Origin: Zelopaecilomyces penicillatus
Taxonomy: Eukaryota; Ascomycota; Sordariomycetes; Hypocreales; Pseudodiploosporaceae
DNA: 64,000 bases
Direction: 5' to 3'
Assembly: GCA_005765155.1 (NCBI GenBank)
Contig: VCCP01000004.1
Span: forward strand, 3,782,001-3,846,000
A model generated the notes under the pieces. It was given only the letters and a program-made list of their open reading frames with translations, ran no database searches and had not been told where the DNA came from. Positions 11,458 through 21,435 of the stretch are shown here, piece after piece. How positions within the stretch are numbered: the first letter of the stretch is position 1; each line of letters starts with the position of its first letter. The translations under genes and the position numbers were made by a program.

Positions 11458-13023
11458 AGAAAACACTTATTCTGTGTTTCATCCACGGCTTCAAGGTGAG
11501 TTGCATTCTGTCGTTTGCATGGGAGGAGCCGAGAAGAGTGCTAGCTATTTATTATCACACCTGGCAAGCAGAAGAAGCCCCGCTGACTAGCACCAACAAT
11601 TACTGTGATTGTATAAATACAGGGAGGCGAATCAACGTTTGGAGAAGATTACGAGTTTACCAATCACCTGCGTGATCTTGTTGAGCAGGCGCTGCCCAAG
11701 ATCAATGTGCGGGTTCTGGTTTATCCCAAGTATGAGACGAGAGGGGATTTGGGGGACTGTGTGAGTCGTTTTCGCGACTGGTGAGTGAGATATTTCCTCT
11801 ACCTGATGTCATTTTCCTTCGGGAAAAGGCACGACGATGTGGTGGATGGCCGTTAATTGGGCTGTCTTATGGCGTAAGAAGAGGACGCAGAAAGCAGATA
11901 AAGGCTGACAAGGCTCTGCGACGTTTTACAGGTTGGAGGAAAAGGTCATTGATCTAGAGGTGGAAGCCAAGACGCCTTCGCCAACGGTAGAGCCCTCAGT
12001 CCGGGTCATCCTGATGGGCCATTCCATGGGTGGCATCGTCGCGGCTGAGACGGTCATGGGCTTGGCTTCGGACAAACCCATCTACACTGAGGACGGAATC
12101 GCCAAGAAGGAATCGCCATCGTTCAACAGCCTTATGTTCCCGCGCATCCAGGGCGTGCTGGCCTTTGACACACCATATCTAGGCATCTCACCCGGCGTTG
12201 TCGCACACGGAGCTGAGGGCCATTACCAGACGGCATCTGCTGCCCTCTCTCAGCTGGGCGCGCTGGGATCTCTGTGGAACACGGCAACAGCGGCCACCTC
12301 CAAGTCAGCAACGGCGCCGGTCCCACGAGCTGCTCTGCCGCCCGTTTCAACACCAGCAAAGGGCGGGAGCTCGTGGCAGTCCTGGGGTAGAGCAGCCTTG
12401 TACGCCGGCGCGGCGGGCGCAGTCGCAGCCGGCGGCGCAGCGGCGTGGGCGAACCGCGATCACATCACACAGGGATGGACCTGGGTGTCGTCACATCTCG
12501 AGTTTGTGGGTTGCCTGGCGCGCCCCGAGGCTTTGAAGAAGCGTGTGGCAGATATGGTCCAGCTGAGTGAGGAGCTTGACGTCGGCTTCGCCAATCTCTA
12601 TACGCGGCTGGGCAAGGGTGCTCAGTCTAAGCAGATCAGCATGGTCGGTACGGTTCTCGGTAGCGAGCGGACGTTTTGTAACTTGCCTAGCAAGCAGCCA
12701 GGGGGCTTGTGGAAGGAGGCAGTTAACGAAAAGGCGTCGGATGAGACTCTGGCGCATATGGGTGAGTTATTCCCCCTTTCACACTCCCAGACGAGTTACC
12801 TTTTTGTATCACCCAATCACTGGGGACCTAGAGCAATGGAAGCGGCAGTGAGACTAACTTTGATGGCACGTTTGTGATACTAGGCATGTTTGAGCTCAAA
12901 GAAAACCCAGCCTATGAAAACTTATCGCAGGATGCCACAACTCTGATTGTAGGATGGGTAGAGAAGGACTGGTACGAGAGCAGCGTTGAGGTCTTGGGAG
13001 AGCTGGAGGAGGCTGCGCCTTGA
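11454..13023 (+). CDS. DUF676-like alpha/beta hydrolase (serine lipase/esterase family)
   Basis: Four exons (11454..11495, 11623..11780, 11932..12761, 12884..13023) give 389 residues with consistent phases. The start has FIHGF, the oxyanion-loop HG motif of alpha/beta hydrolases. The nucleophile elbow is GHSMGG with Ser98, in the form seen in DUF676 and PGAP1-like lipases, and FDTPYLGISPG follows, as in the DUF676 family. A hydrophobic Ala/Gly-rich segment near residues 225-250 (AALYAGAAGAVAAGGAAAWA) could be a membrane-embedded helix, and no N-terminal signal peptide is present. Substrate is unknown; related fungal proteins are annotated as putative lipases. The last exon begins GMFELKENPAYENL. 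It converges on PHS1, with 211 bases between the stop codons, but no functional link is implied. Confidence 0.8.
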
Positions 13024-13234
13024 TGTTCTTGATACAATGTCAAAACAAGTACATGTAGCAGTGTTGCCTCCCTCTGATTTGGACAGTATCATTATCATCC
13101 AATCGTTATAATCTGGCACCTTTTGGATCTCCTAATGAGATTGTCGCTATGTCCATAGTAAACCCATTACTCTTTTTCACCTCCTTTTATACCCATATTT
13201 TGATCCCCTGATTGACAAATAACTCGCCCCCCAA

Positions 13235-14066
13235 TTACTGTGCCTTTTTCTCGTTTTGTTCCCGCAAGCCCCGCATGACCTTGTTCCTCTGTTGCATCAT
13301 GTATGTATATAGAATGTATGAACCTATTGTCAAGCATGGTTAGCAAAAATCCATCCCAGACAACGAAAAGACTGTTGCCAATGCCGCTCGAAATTCACTT
13401 ACCAGGCACATAGATAGCTAAAATAGCATATAACATAATCTTCTCCATTGGGTGGTTGTTGCTGGCGGGAGCCGTGGCAAGATAGATGATCGAGCACTCG
13501 CTCAGGATGCCTACGGGGTAGAGCACCCAGAATGTGTTATAACGGAGCCAGGTCAACAGACCGGGCTGCGCGCCGGACAACGTCATGGCGAAATAGGAGT
13601 ATCGGATGACCTCGGTCATGGACCACGCAATGAGCATGGACGAATAGGTGGGAACCTGGGCGAGGAACGGATACGGGTGGATGATACCCCAGACGAGCAA
13701 GAAGCGAGAGGAGACCTGCATGATGGTGGTGAGGAATGGCGAGCGCACAATGCCTAAAGAGAAGGAGAGAGCAGGTTAGTTTTTCATCTTTGATAACAAG
13801 ATGCGCCGCCGCAACGTCACTTATAGAGGGGAAAGCATACCGAACACCGAGTGCAGAATCTCCAGAGCCGCCAGAGTCTGCGTCCACTTCGTCCACTCGC
13901 CGACTCCAAAGTACACAAACTGTGGCCCGCGCGTGGCGCACATGATGACGGTGCGTCCAAGGACGACGCTCCAGGCGATGGCCGAGACGAAGTTGTACAA
14001 AACCAGATACGCCGTCTTGACCGCAGACGGCGGCTGCCGCTGGGGCTTTGCAGTTTCAGTAGCCAT
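13235..14066 (-). CDS. PHS1: Very-long-chain (3R)-3-hydroxyacyl-CoA dehydratase
   Basis: Phs1 performs the third step of each ER fatty-acid elongation cycle, dehydrating 3-hydroxyacyl-CoA to trans-2-enoyl-CoA for sphingolipid and lipid synthesis. Exons on the minus strand are 14066..13841, 13753..13403 and 13323..13235, giving 221 residues. The first exon carries AYLVLYNFVSAIAW and EILHSVFG; the second continues GIVRSPFLTTIMQVSSR. The catalytic pair is seen as YPVGILSE, Tyr154 and Glu161, spaced seven residues apart as in yeast Phs1. Several hydrophobic segments fit a six-helix membrane protein. The C-terminus ends KKAQ, a KKxx ER-retrieval signal. Splice sites are GTATGC/TAG and GTAAGT/TAG. 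The short last exon was recovered by matching the conserved YILYTYMMQQR ending. Confidence 0.92.
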
Positions 14067-14942
14067 GATGGTACTCAGATGTCGTTTTGTGACTGAGAGT
14101 AAATAAAAAGCTCAAATTAGCGGAAGAGAGTGTGTCCTTTGCGCGGCGGCGCAAGTCGTGTTTGTGGTGTATGGAGTTTGTTGAGGAGTGTAATAAATGG
14201 GGGGGAATGAATTGAGACAAGTGGCCGTTTTGGCAGTCTACCTGCAAGCCAGCAGGCGCGCTGGGTAGGGGCGGTTTAGTGGGGGATTTCAGGGTCCTCG
14301 ACTCCCCTGAATCTGGCCCGATGTTGGGATTCGGTTTCCAGCGTGGAATTGCCCAACTGTAGGGGAGTTATAGTACCCGTCTAGCACTGTAGGACCTGGC
14401 CATGATGTCCCGGGCCAGTCTAATAAGAATGCAATGCCTGTTGAGCCATGCACCGGCATCGGCATAATCTTCGTGTCAATTCATTTCTGTGTGTTCTTTT
14501 TTATTTGATAGCACAACTAAAACATGAACTTATTTTGAAGGAAGAGTCTTGCGCTTTGTTTGAGAAGTTGATAGACCTACTGCGTTGAGGGAATTGAGGT
14601 CAGCCGCTGGTCACGTGTGTGATTCTTCGAAGTTAATAAAGCTATATACTACGTAGTCAAGCTATCGCGACCGAGCTTCCTGCCTAGTTTTTTGCAACAT
14701 TCTAGGCGCAAGCCTTCAACTTCTTAAATTTAGGGTCAGGAACTTGGGCTTCTGGCTCATACAGAGTTTCCAAGAGTTTTATATCTCGCGAGTTGTCCTC
14801 CAAGAAAAGAATATTGTACAAAACTCATCATCGTTGTTACCTGTTTTACGATTTCATCCATGAGCTAATGGAGCTTGACACTGCCCACACCGACAATATC
14901 TCAACTTGAAACTCACGGAAAGAGACCTTTGACAACCACAAA
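14067..14942. other. Divergent promoter region of PHS1 and the J-protein gene
   Basis: The two genes are transcribed outward from this 0.88 kb stretch. It is of mixed composition. I see no ORF, RNA gene or repeat worth naming. Confidence 0.45.
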
Positions 14943-15773
14943 ATGAGTGAAGACAACGCCGATCTTCTGCGACTCGCAAATGAGTACGCAGACAAAAATG
15001 TCGACCTCTTTGAGTTGCTGGGCGTGGACGCCATCACTCCCAAGGAAGATATCCACCGTGCCTGGCGAAAGCGCTCACTAAAATTGCATCCGGACAAGGC
15101 TGGTGCCAACTTCGATGCTTCGAGTTGGGAGTTACTTGAGCGGGCGAGAGATGTCTTATCCGATCCCAATGCTCGCGCGGTCTATGACCAGTCAATGAAG
15201 GCCAAGCTTTTGCGTAGGCAGGAGCGTGATGCTATGGACAGAGAGCACCGGAAGTTTGCCGATGACCTAGAGGCTCGCGAGAATGAAGCTAAGCAACAGA
15301 GGCAAGCCAAGGAGCAGGTGGATAGAGAAGCGCTCGAGAAGGAGCGGGAACGGTTGGCTGAGGAGCATCAAATGCATGAAGAGGAGAGGAAGCGACAAGC
15401 AGAGGCCGCTCAAGAGATGGAGGACCTGGTCGAGGCTAGGCGGCGGCTCAAAGAGAGAAAAGATGAGAAGGCCAGAAGGAAGCAAGCCAAGGATTCGATG
15501 AAAGGGACAGCCGTGGCAGGGCGACCCGCCGGACCTAAGAACGGGGCTGTAATCGTGCCAGGTGATTACCTCGCGGACCTTGGTGCTGTCAAAAAGCTCT
15601 ATTGGGAACTCGTATGTGACAAGCTGCGGGCTGTTCAGGCAGTCAGGAATCTGCAGAAGCAGGATACCACGACAGCCGAGGAGCTTCAAGCTGCAGAGGA
15701 CGGCGTCAATGAGGCACGCCAGAGAATTTACGACGCAGAAATGAAGTTCAACCAAGAAGCTGCGGTGGTCTAA
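14943..15773 (+). CDS. DnaJ-domain spliceosomal protein, Cwc23/DNAJC17-like
   Basis: This intronless gene encodes 276 residues. An N-terminal J domain spans about residues 21-90 (DLFELLGVDA...), with the HPD motif that stimulates Hsp70 ATPase at 49-51 (LKLHPDKAG). A long, highly charged coiled coil follows from about 95 to 190, then a C-terminal region with a second helical segment. J domain at the very N-terminus plus basic/acidic coiled coil is the architecture of Cwf23/Cwc23 and human DNAJC17, which act with the splicing machinery during spliceosome disassembly. A DNAJC17-type RRM is not obvious, so the C-terminal part is divergent. It converges with the next gene (133 bases between stops). 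An alternative is a generic cytosolic class C J-protein, but the family resemblance favours the splicing factor. Confidence 0.75.
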   Translation: MSEDNADLLRLANEYADKNVDLFELLGVDAITPKEDIHRAWRKRSLKLHPDKAGANFDASSWELLERARDVLSDPNARAVYDQSMKAKLLRRQERDAMDREHRKFADDLEARENEAKQQRQAKEQVDREALEKERERLAEEHQMHEEERKRQAEAAQEMEDLVEARRRLKERKDEKARRKQAKDSMKGTAVAGRPAGPKNGAVIVPGDYLADLGAVKKLYWELVCDKLRAVQAVRNLQKQDTTTAEELQAAEDGVNEARQRIYDAEMKFNQEAAVV

Positions 15774-15906
15774 CCGCGGATCTGTCAGTCACAACGACAA
15801 CAGAGACACCAACGACTCTCTCGCACATACAACTCATCTTTATTCTGCAAATATCGCCCATTAGTGTTTTAGAGCCACACTGGTGTGTTGTCATTTATAA
15901 CCCTCC

Positions 15907-17043
15907 TCATGATGCTTCGTCGAGCCTAAGTACGTTGATGGCATTCGCCCCCATGATACCCTCTGCTTCAGGCGACCCATCACCGAGCGCCTTTGAGACT
16001 GCTTCGGCATTCAAACTGACACTCTCCCACTTTCCCTGTTCATCAGTGGTCAGAGGCGGGAAGAAAGGGTGGTCAGTGCCAAACATGAGTCTATCTGAGC
16101 CACTTGCGTTTATGGCCGCTTTCAAGCCTACATCAGAGTACACAACCGCGTCCAGGTACACCTGCTCCTTCAGAACGTCCCATATAGACCTGCGGCCCTT
16201 TCCGACCTTTCCTTCACTGACAAGCTGTCCATCATGGAGAATGCAGCTTTCTATTCGACCAGCCAGGAAAGGAAGCGTGCCGCCACTATGGGCCAGGATC
16301 ATTCGCAGATCCGGGACCTTGTCAAACACGCCAGAGAGAAACATGCGTGTCACTGCGATGGTGGTCTCCATCGGGAAGCCAAGAGCCAGAGGGAGTACGT
16401 GGCCATACTCGGCGCTGGCCCGAGGACCCCACACCTCGTTGGGCAAACCATAGTGTGGATGGAGAAAGACTGTCAGTTTTGCTGTTGCTAAAGCTTCGAA
16501 TATGGGCAGCAAGCTGGGATCGTCGAGTCCCTTGCCCATTCCAGATGTGCCTAGAATGACACCTCTGCAGTATTTCAGACCCTTTGCGTGGTTTATCGAT
16601 GAAATAATGGTTTCCAGCGGTGCCGTCAGGGGCAGTGCGGCAAAGAAGAAGAGGCGTCCTGGATGTTCGTCACACATGCGCGAGAACTCTTCGTTGACAG
16701 AGCGACCGATCTCTCCAGATTCGGAAGAATTGAGGAAATCGAGCCATGGGTTGGCAAGAGAGATGACGGAGATGTCAATGCTGTGAGTGTCCATGAAATG
16801 GACCTTTTGCGCAAGTGATGCATAATGGGAGGTGAGAGGGCGGCCTGGTGGCTTGGCTGATGGATCGCGCGTGGCTTCCTCAAGCGACTTGACTTCAGCC
16901 TCGAGCAATATGAGTCGCGGATCGGGCGTCTGGGGGAATTTTCGGACGAGAGGGATGGTCGTTCGGGATTCGAGGATTTTGATGTAGGAGGGGGGATACA
17001 TGTGGGTATGGATGTCCACAACACGGCTTTTGGAGACAGACAT
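15907..17043 (-). CDS. Isoorotate (uracil-5-carboxylate) decarboxylase, amidohydrolase family
   Basis: The enzyme removes CO2 from isoorotate to give uracil, the last step of the fungal thymidine-salvage route. The single exon encodes 378 residues. It belongs to the ACMSD-like amidohydrolases and closely resembles, from memory, the structurally studied enzymes of Cordyceps and Metarhizium. Metal-binding residues are visible as DIHTHMYPP (His12, His14), FLHPHYG (His195) and FGTDHPFF (Asp324); His252 lies in AHSGGTLPFLAGR. Other family blocks are SLANPWLDF and LGFPMETTIAVTRM. The start (17043) directly precedes the first beta strand and leaves no targeting peptide, so it is cytosolic. Its divergent neighbour is thymine 7-hydroxylase, which makes its substrate, and this strongly supports the specific assignment over a generic ACMSD or resorcylate decarboxylase. 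Confidence 0.88.
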   Translation of the reverse strand: MSVSKSRVVDIHTHMYPPSYIKILESRTTIPLVRKFPQTPDPRLILLEAEVKSLEEATRDPSAKPPGRPLTSHYASLAQKVHFMDTHSIDISVISLANPWLDFLNSSESGEIGRSVNEEFSRMCDEHPGRLFFFAALPLTAPLETIISSINHAKGLKYCRGVILGTSGMGKGLDDPSLLPIFEALATAKLTVFLHPHYGLPNEVWGPRASAEYGHVLPLALGFPMETTIAVTRMFLSGVFDKVPDLRMILAHSGGTLPFLAGRIESCILHDGQLVSEGKVGKGRRSIWDVLKEQVYLDAVVYSDVGLKAAINASGSDRLMFGTDHPFFPPLTTDEQGKWESVSLNAEAVSKALGDGSPEAEGIMGANAINVLRLDEAS

Positions 17044-18176
17044 GATGGCGGGTTGCTCCTGGGCCGGGGGAGACGCTTGAGAGGCTATAGAAAGCTGAAG
17101 TCCTCTGCTTAACAGGAAGAGGTATAGAAATCTAGGTATCAGGTCAATGGGGATAGTGACTGGGAATCATGCAAAGAGTGAGCTATACAGGCAATTCATC
17201 GATTTGCACTTATCTATGGCATGCAGAGTTCGAGTGGAGGGGGTTGCTATGGCTAGATGAGGGGCAACGGCTACGATTAGTGTGGGCTGATGTATCATCC
17301 CCATGTCCAGCCGAGGGTGGATGGACACTGATCTTTTATACACGAATTCCACTACAAATGCAATGCAACTCAGTATGTACTGGACAAGCTGGCGTAGCAC
17401 CAATGCACCACCGATGCAACAGGGCCAAACTGGAAATCGTGACCGAGACACTCGACGGGTAGAGAATCACCAGGGCTCTACATGTAGAATATAATTATGC
17501 GAGTGCGACATCTTGACGGCCGCAACGCCACTACGAAGTACAGCACAGATAGTGCGTACATATACAGCGTTGTATCGCGATGATAAGATGAGGAGAGGGG
17601 AAGAGTAAAATGTGTGTGTGTGTGTATGAGATTCCATCCAGGTCCATCACAAAGAACCCCGCATCTCCATCCTCCTCGCCCATCCATCTCCCCAACTTCT
17701 ACCTCCATCTTATCCCGGGGCTGTAAGAGGAATATGCTGCTTGTCCTGCCCTATCCTCTCACCCGCATATCGCGGGCTGTAGTGGTGGTTCTCACTGAGA
17801 AAATAGAAACCGAAGTAAGACGGGCTGCATGACGAATGATACGGCAGCGGTGGACGGTTGAACTTTGCCCTGGATGTCTTTAATGGCGCCCCTCCCTTCT
17901 TAAATGCCACTTTAGTTAGTAGTAGATAAAGTAGCATGCATGCTTGGATGCATTCCTACCCTCCATTAGGAAGTAAACGTATATAACTAACAGCTTCCCG
18001 GCTTGCCTATCTGTTTGAACTCTTTACGTTCTTGGTAAGTGTCACAAGCGCCTTAACTAACTTTGGTCCGCCCCGTTGCTTTACTTGGTAACAGCAGCTG
18101 TGATCTTGACGTACTTTGAGTCCTTTGCCTGGATTACTGCTTGTACAACCACATTCGACTAGGCAGGTAGGTAAAA
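17044..18176. promoter_or_regulatory. Shared divergent promoter of the thymine-salvage gene pair
   Basis: The 1.13 kb stretch separates isoorotate decarboxylase (minus) and thymine 7-hydroxylase (plus). It contains no supported ORF. HGATAR sites (consensus for AreA/NIT2-type GATA factors) occur at about 17582 (TGATAAG, plus), 17209-17214 (minus) and 17934-17940 (AGATAAA, plus). A TG dinucleotide run lies at 17611-17624. GATA sites this short are expected by chance, so regulation is only an inference. Confidence 0.5.
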
Positions 18177-19515
18177 ATGGCAACCGATGCGGCTGTGAGC
18201 AAAGAGGGTCTCTTCATCCCTGTAAGTCATTCTCTCCTGCTGGCCACCTTGCCGCTCCCAAGAGGAACTACACGTACAAGCTTTACGTTGTGGACTTGTA
18301 GAGCTTTGGATAAGAAGGAGCACAAGGCTGACATTATATCATCTTTCTCATCAGCTCATTGACTTTTCCAAATTCCTCCATGGCTCGCCCACAGAACGCC
18401 AGGAGACGGCCAGGGCCATCCTCGCCGGCTTCCAGAGCGCTGGGTTCATTTACCTCAAGAACCACTCGATCCCTGCCGACACACTGAAACACATCTTCTC
18501 CATGTCTGCCAACTTCTTCGCGCAGCCGCTCGAGAAGAAGACAGCGCTCTCCTGGACAACGCCGCAGTCCAACCGCGGATATTCATCGCAGGGCCGCGAA
18601 AAAGTCAGCCAGCTTATGGATGTGGCTGAGGTAGACAAGGTGCGCAACTCGTCGCCGGATCTCAAGGAGAGCTTTGAGATTGGCCGTGATAATGAGGATG
18701 GCCATCCGAATCTGTGGCCGGCTGAGGAGGAGGAGAAAGAGGAGGAGGGTCACGGCATTGCTGGATTTAAGACGGATATGAAGGCGTTTTTTGATGAGTG
18801 CAAGGCTATGCATGTCGAGGTCATGAGGGCGATTGCGGCTGGGATGGAGCTGGAACAGGGCTTCTTTGATCGGTTTGTTGATGACGGCGACAACACACTC
18901 AGGCTGCTACATTACCCAGAGGTTAAAGCGGACGTTTTCAAAATCAATCCAGGTCAAGTAAGGGCAGGAGAGCACAGCGTAAGTGGTCCGGTTCCATGTT
19001 TGAGCATCTGAGATTTCGGTTGAGTTTCTTAACATTGGCCCTGTTCTAACGCTTTGTATTCTAGGATTACGGATCCATCACCCTACTCTTCCAAGATAAT
19101 AGGGGTGGTTTGCAGGTCAAGAGCCCGACCGGCCAGTTTGTAGACGCTACGCCTATCGAGGGAACAATTGTAGTAAACGCAGGCGACCTGCTCGCACGAT
19201 GGAGCAACGACACTATTAAGAGCACAATTCACCGCGTGGTAGAGCCGCCTCGGAAAGAGGGAGAGACATATCCTCCTCGCTACAGCATCGCGTAAGTGTT
19301 TCTTGAGCAATCTTCTTGACAATTTATGACAAGACAAGGCGAAAGAAAAAAGGACTGACACAGCGAACCTCTTTTTTTGCAGGTATTTCTGTAATCCAAA
19401 CTTCAAGGACTTGATTGAGGTGCTCCCTGGGACTTATAGCTCTGAGACGGACCGGAAATACGGCGCCGTGACGAGTGGTGATTATCTGGTTCAAAGACTT
19501 ACAGCCACCTATTAA
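18177..19515 (+). CDS. Thymine 7-hydroxylase (thymine dioxygenase), Fe(II)/2-oxoglutarate-dependent
   Basis: This enzyme oxidises the methyl group of thymine three times in a row, to 5-hydroxymethyluracil, 5-formyluracil and isoorotate. Four exons (18177..18221, 18355..18978, 19065..19291, 19383..19515) give 342 residues. The fold is the isopenicillin-N-synthase-like dioxygenase type. The iron ligands are His222 and Asp224 in GEHSDYGSITLLF and His279 in KSTIHRVVEPP; Arg295 in PPRYSIAYF binds 2-oxoglutarate. Blocks such as NRGYSSQGREKVSQL, LRLLHYPEVK and KINPGQVRAGEH closely match the Neurospora enzyme as I remember it. A Glu-rich insert (about residues 175-185, AEEEEKEEEGHG) looks longer than usual. 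The first 15-residue exon (MATDAAVSKEGLFIP) fits the family N-terminus. The neighbouring decarboxylase uses its product. Confidence 0.9.
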
Positions 19516-19786
19516 TCCTGGGAAATTGTTATGTAAAATTGAGAATATGGGTTTGTCTTTCATGGGTGTAAGAGAGACGGGCATGATGAAAGATGAAATG
19601 GGTTAGCTCTGCACGATGTCTGCTTGTCTGCCTAGAGAAAGAGACGGCCCCTCCTAACGGGCCAACGCAACCCCGCTTGCATCGAGGGAACGAAGGCTCT
19701 CGTCAAGATCAGTTTAGTTCATTCCAACCTGTCTCAATTCATTGTCAATCAAACCCCCCAGAAAATTGAAACTAAAAAAAGCAAAT

Positions 19787-20605
19787 ATGCCAAAAAGATC
19801 AATGTTCTTCATCGACCCGAAAGACAAGCGCGCCGAAGCGGTAACCGCGGCGATCCGTGCTGGCAACGTGCGGGAGCTGACAGGGCTGCTCGCCGAACAC
19901 CCGGAGCTGACGACGGCCCACATCGGGGATGCCTCCGAGGGCCGCACGCTGCTGCACATTCTCGCCGACTGGCCCGGTCACCTCCCCAACAATGAAGCCA
20001 CGGCCAAAGTCCTCCTTGATGCTGGCGCGAATATCAACGCTGAGTTCGTGGGCGAGCTACACTCGGAGACGGCGCTGCACTGGGCTGCTAGCAACGACGA
20101 CGTGGGGCTGCTGGACGTGCTGCTTGATGCTGGCGCTGATATCGAGGCTGGTGGTGGTGTTATTGCAGATACGCCGCTGGCTGATGCCCGCGCGTTCCGA
20201 CAGTTTAAGACGGCGGCGCGGCTGGTCCAGCGAGGAGCCAGAGTGACGCTGCAGGATGCGGCGACGCTGGGTCTGCTGGACCGTGTCAGGGCCTTTTATT
20301 ACCAATATGATGATGATGATGATGATGTGCAGGGAGGACGTTCAAGTATGAGCAGTGGTGGTGATAATCATCGTGTTCACCAACACCCGCCATCGCTACT
20401 GCCGTCAGCGGAAGAGACGGATTGTGCGCTGTGGAACGCGTGTCACGGCGGGCAGCTTGCCACAGCGCAATTCTTGTTCAAGCAAGGAGGTGATGTGAAT
20501 AAGATGCCGCCGTGGGAGCCGCTGACTGCGTTGGGTGCGGCGCGACGGAGTGAGGCGAATGATGTGGTGGATTGGCTGGTGGCAGCTGGGGCGCGAGAAG
20601 ACTGA
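19787..20605 (+). CDS. Ankyrin-repeat protein
   Basis: The single exon encodes 272 residues with four or five ankyrin repeats. Clear repeat cores are GRTLLHILADWPG, ETALHWAASNDDVGLLDVLLDAGADIE, and a late repeat ending GGQLATAQFLFKQGGDVNK with EPLTALGAARRSEANDVVDWLVAAGA. Between repeats, around residues 172-200, is an insertion with a poly-Asp run coded by GAT repeats (near 20308-20328) and a Ser/Gly/His-rich loop, probably disordered. The frame remains open upstream to a TTG, but the first ATG is at 19787. There is no signal peptide or membrane segment. Stand-alone ankyrin proteins of this size are common in Hypocreales; the binding partner cannot be inferred. Confidence 0.8.
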   Translation: MPKRSMFFIDPKDKRAEAVTAAIRAGNVRELTGLLAEHPELTTAHIGDASEGRTLLHILADWPGHLPNNEATAKVLLDAGANINAEFVGELHSETALHWAASNDDVGLLDVLLDAGADIEAGGGVIADTPLADARAFRQFKTAARLVQRGARVTLQDAATLGLLDRVRAFYYQYDDDDDDVQGGRSSMSSGGDNHRVHQHPPSLLPSAEETDCALWNACHGGQLATAQFLFKQGGDVNKMPPWEPLTALGAARRSEANDVVDWLVAAGARED

Positions 20606-21435
20606 GTTTTTGAGTTTTTTTTCTTCTATTTCTGTTTTGCACATTTACACTGACAAAATCAATGGATATACTTTGTCAAGATGCGATGCAATGCGAACCC
20701 TAACTCTTACCCACGGAATCGTCTACCTAGATGTGGACAGTTTTCAGATTGAATTGTTCATCCCTCTCTGGAGGCCTATTTTTACATCCAGGGGGTTTCT
20801 TTGCATGCTAAAATTGGAGGTGGAGACCCCCCGTCCAATTCTTTTCTCCTTGCCCCTGAGCCTCCCCTGAAAGCAAACTGCTACTAGTCATACTAAACCC
20901 ACTGGAACGGTTGCGGTTGCACCACTGGAGGGTCTTTGATGTGAGGCACAGCCACTAACAAGAGGAGCTGTTGGGGGCTTTCCAGTCCATTCTTTGGTGG
21001 GTGGGCTGTGCAACCAGATTTCAAGTGCAGGCACCTGGCAAAACTCCGGCCAACCACATGCGCTGAACGAGCCTTACGTGGCGTAATTCCCCCCATGGAA
21101 AGTTAGTTTCTTAGGGACCAGCTGCCTGCCTGCCTGCCAATTCGCCCCACGCGACTTTCGCGATAAGTGAACAGCCTGGAAGTCTTCTTGCTGCTGTTAC
21201 TCAGCAACTTGCAACTTGCAACTTGCAACTTGCACACATCTACTTTTTTAATATCGAACACGAATTTTGACGTTCTCATTCCCCTGTTTCTCGTATCGCC
21301 TTTGCTTATCGCCTCGCGCACGACACTCTTGTCTTCTTGTCCTTTAGCTGCGCTCGGTACCGTCTGCAAATTTAACGAAATTTCCCTCTTTCCGACAAAG
21401 GACAGTGTCCAGCGTCATCCTCCCAGACATTAAAG
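20606..21435. other. Intergenic region upstream of RER1
   Basis: This 0.83 kb gap holds two short tandem repeats near its right end: TGCC repeats at about 21123-21138 and four AACTTGC units near 21208-21236. The latter probably fall in the RER1 leader or promoter. Confidence 0.45.
21207..21237. repeat. Tandem heptanucleotide repeat (AACTTGC x4)
   Basis: Four direct copies of AACTTGC stand head to tail about 200 bases upstream of the RER1 start. The array is preceded by the similar TCAGC. It is a short minisatellite with no known function. Confidence 0.75.

Noticed and set aside
11496..11622. Reading through the first intron of the hydrolase as coding
   Set aside because: The frame opens for about 60 codons from the ATG but loses the conserved GGESTFGEDYE block, which is recovered only by splicing.
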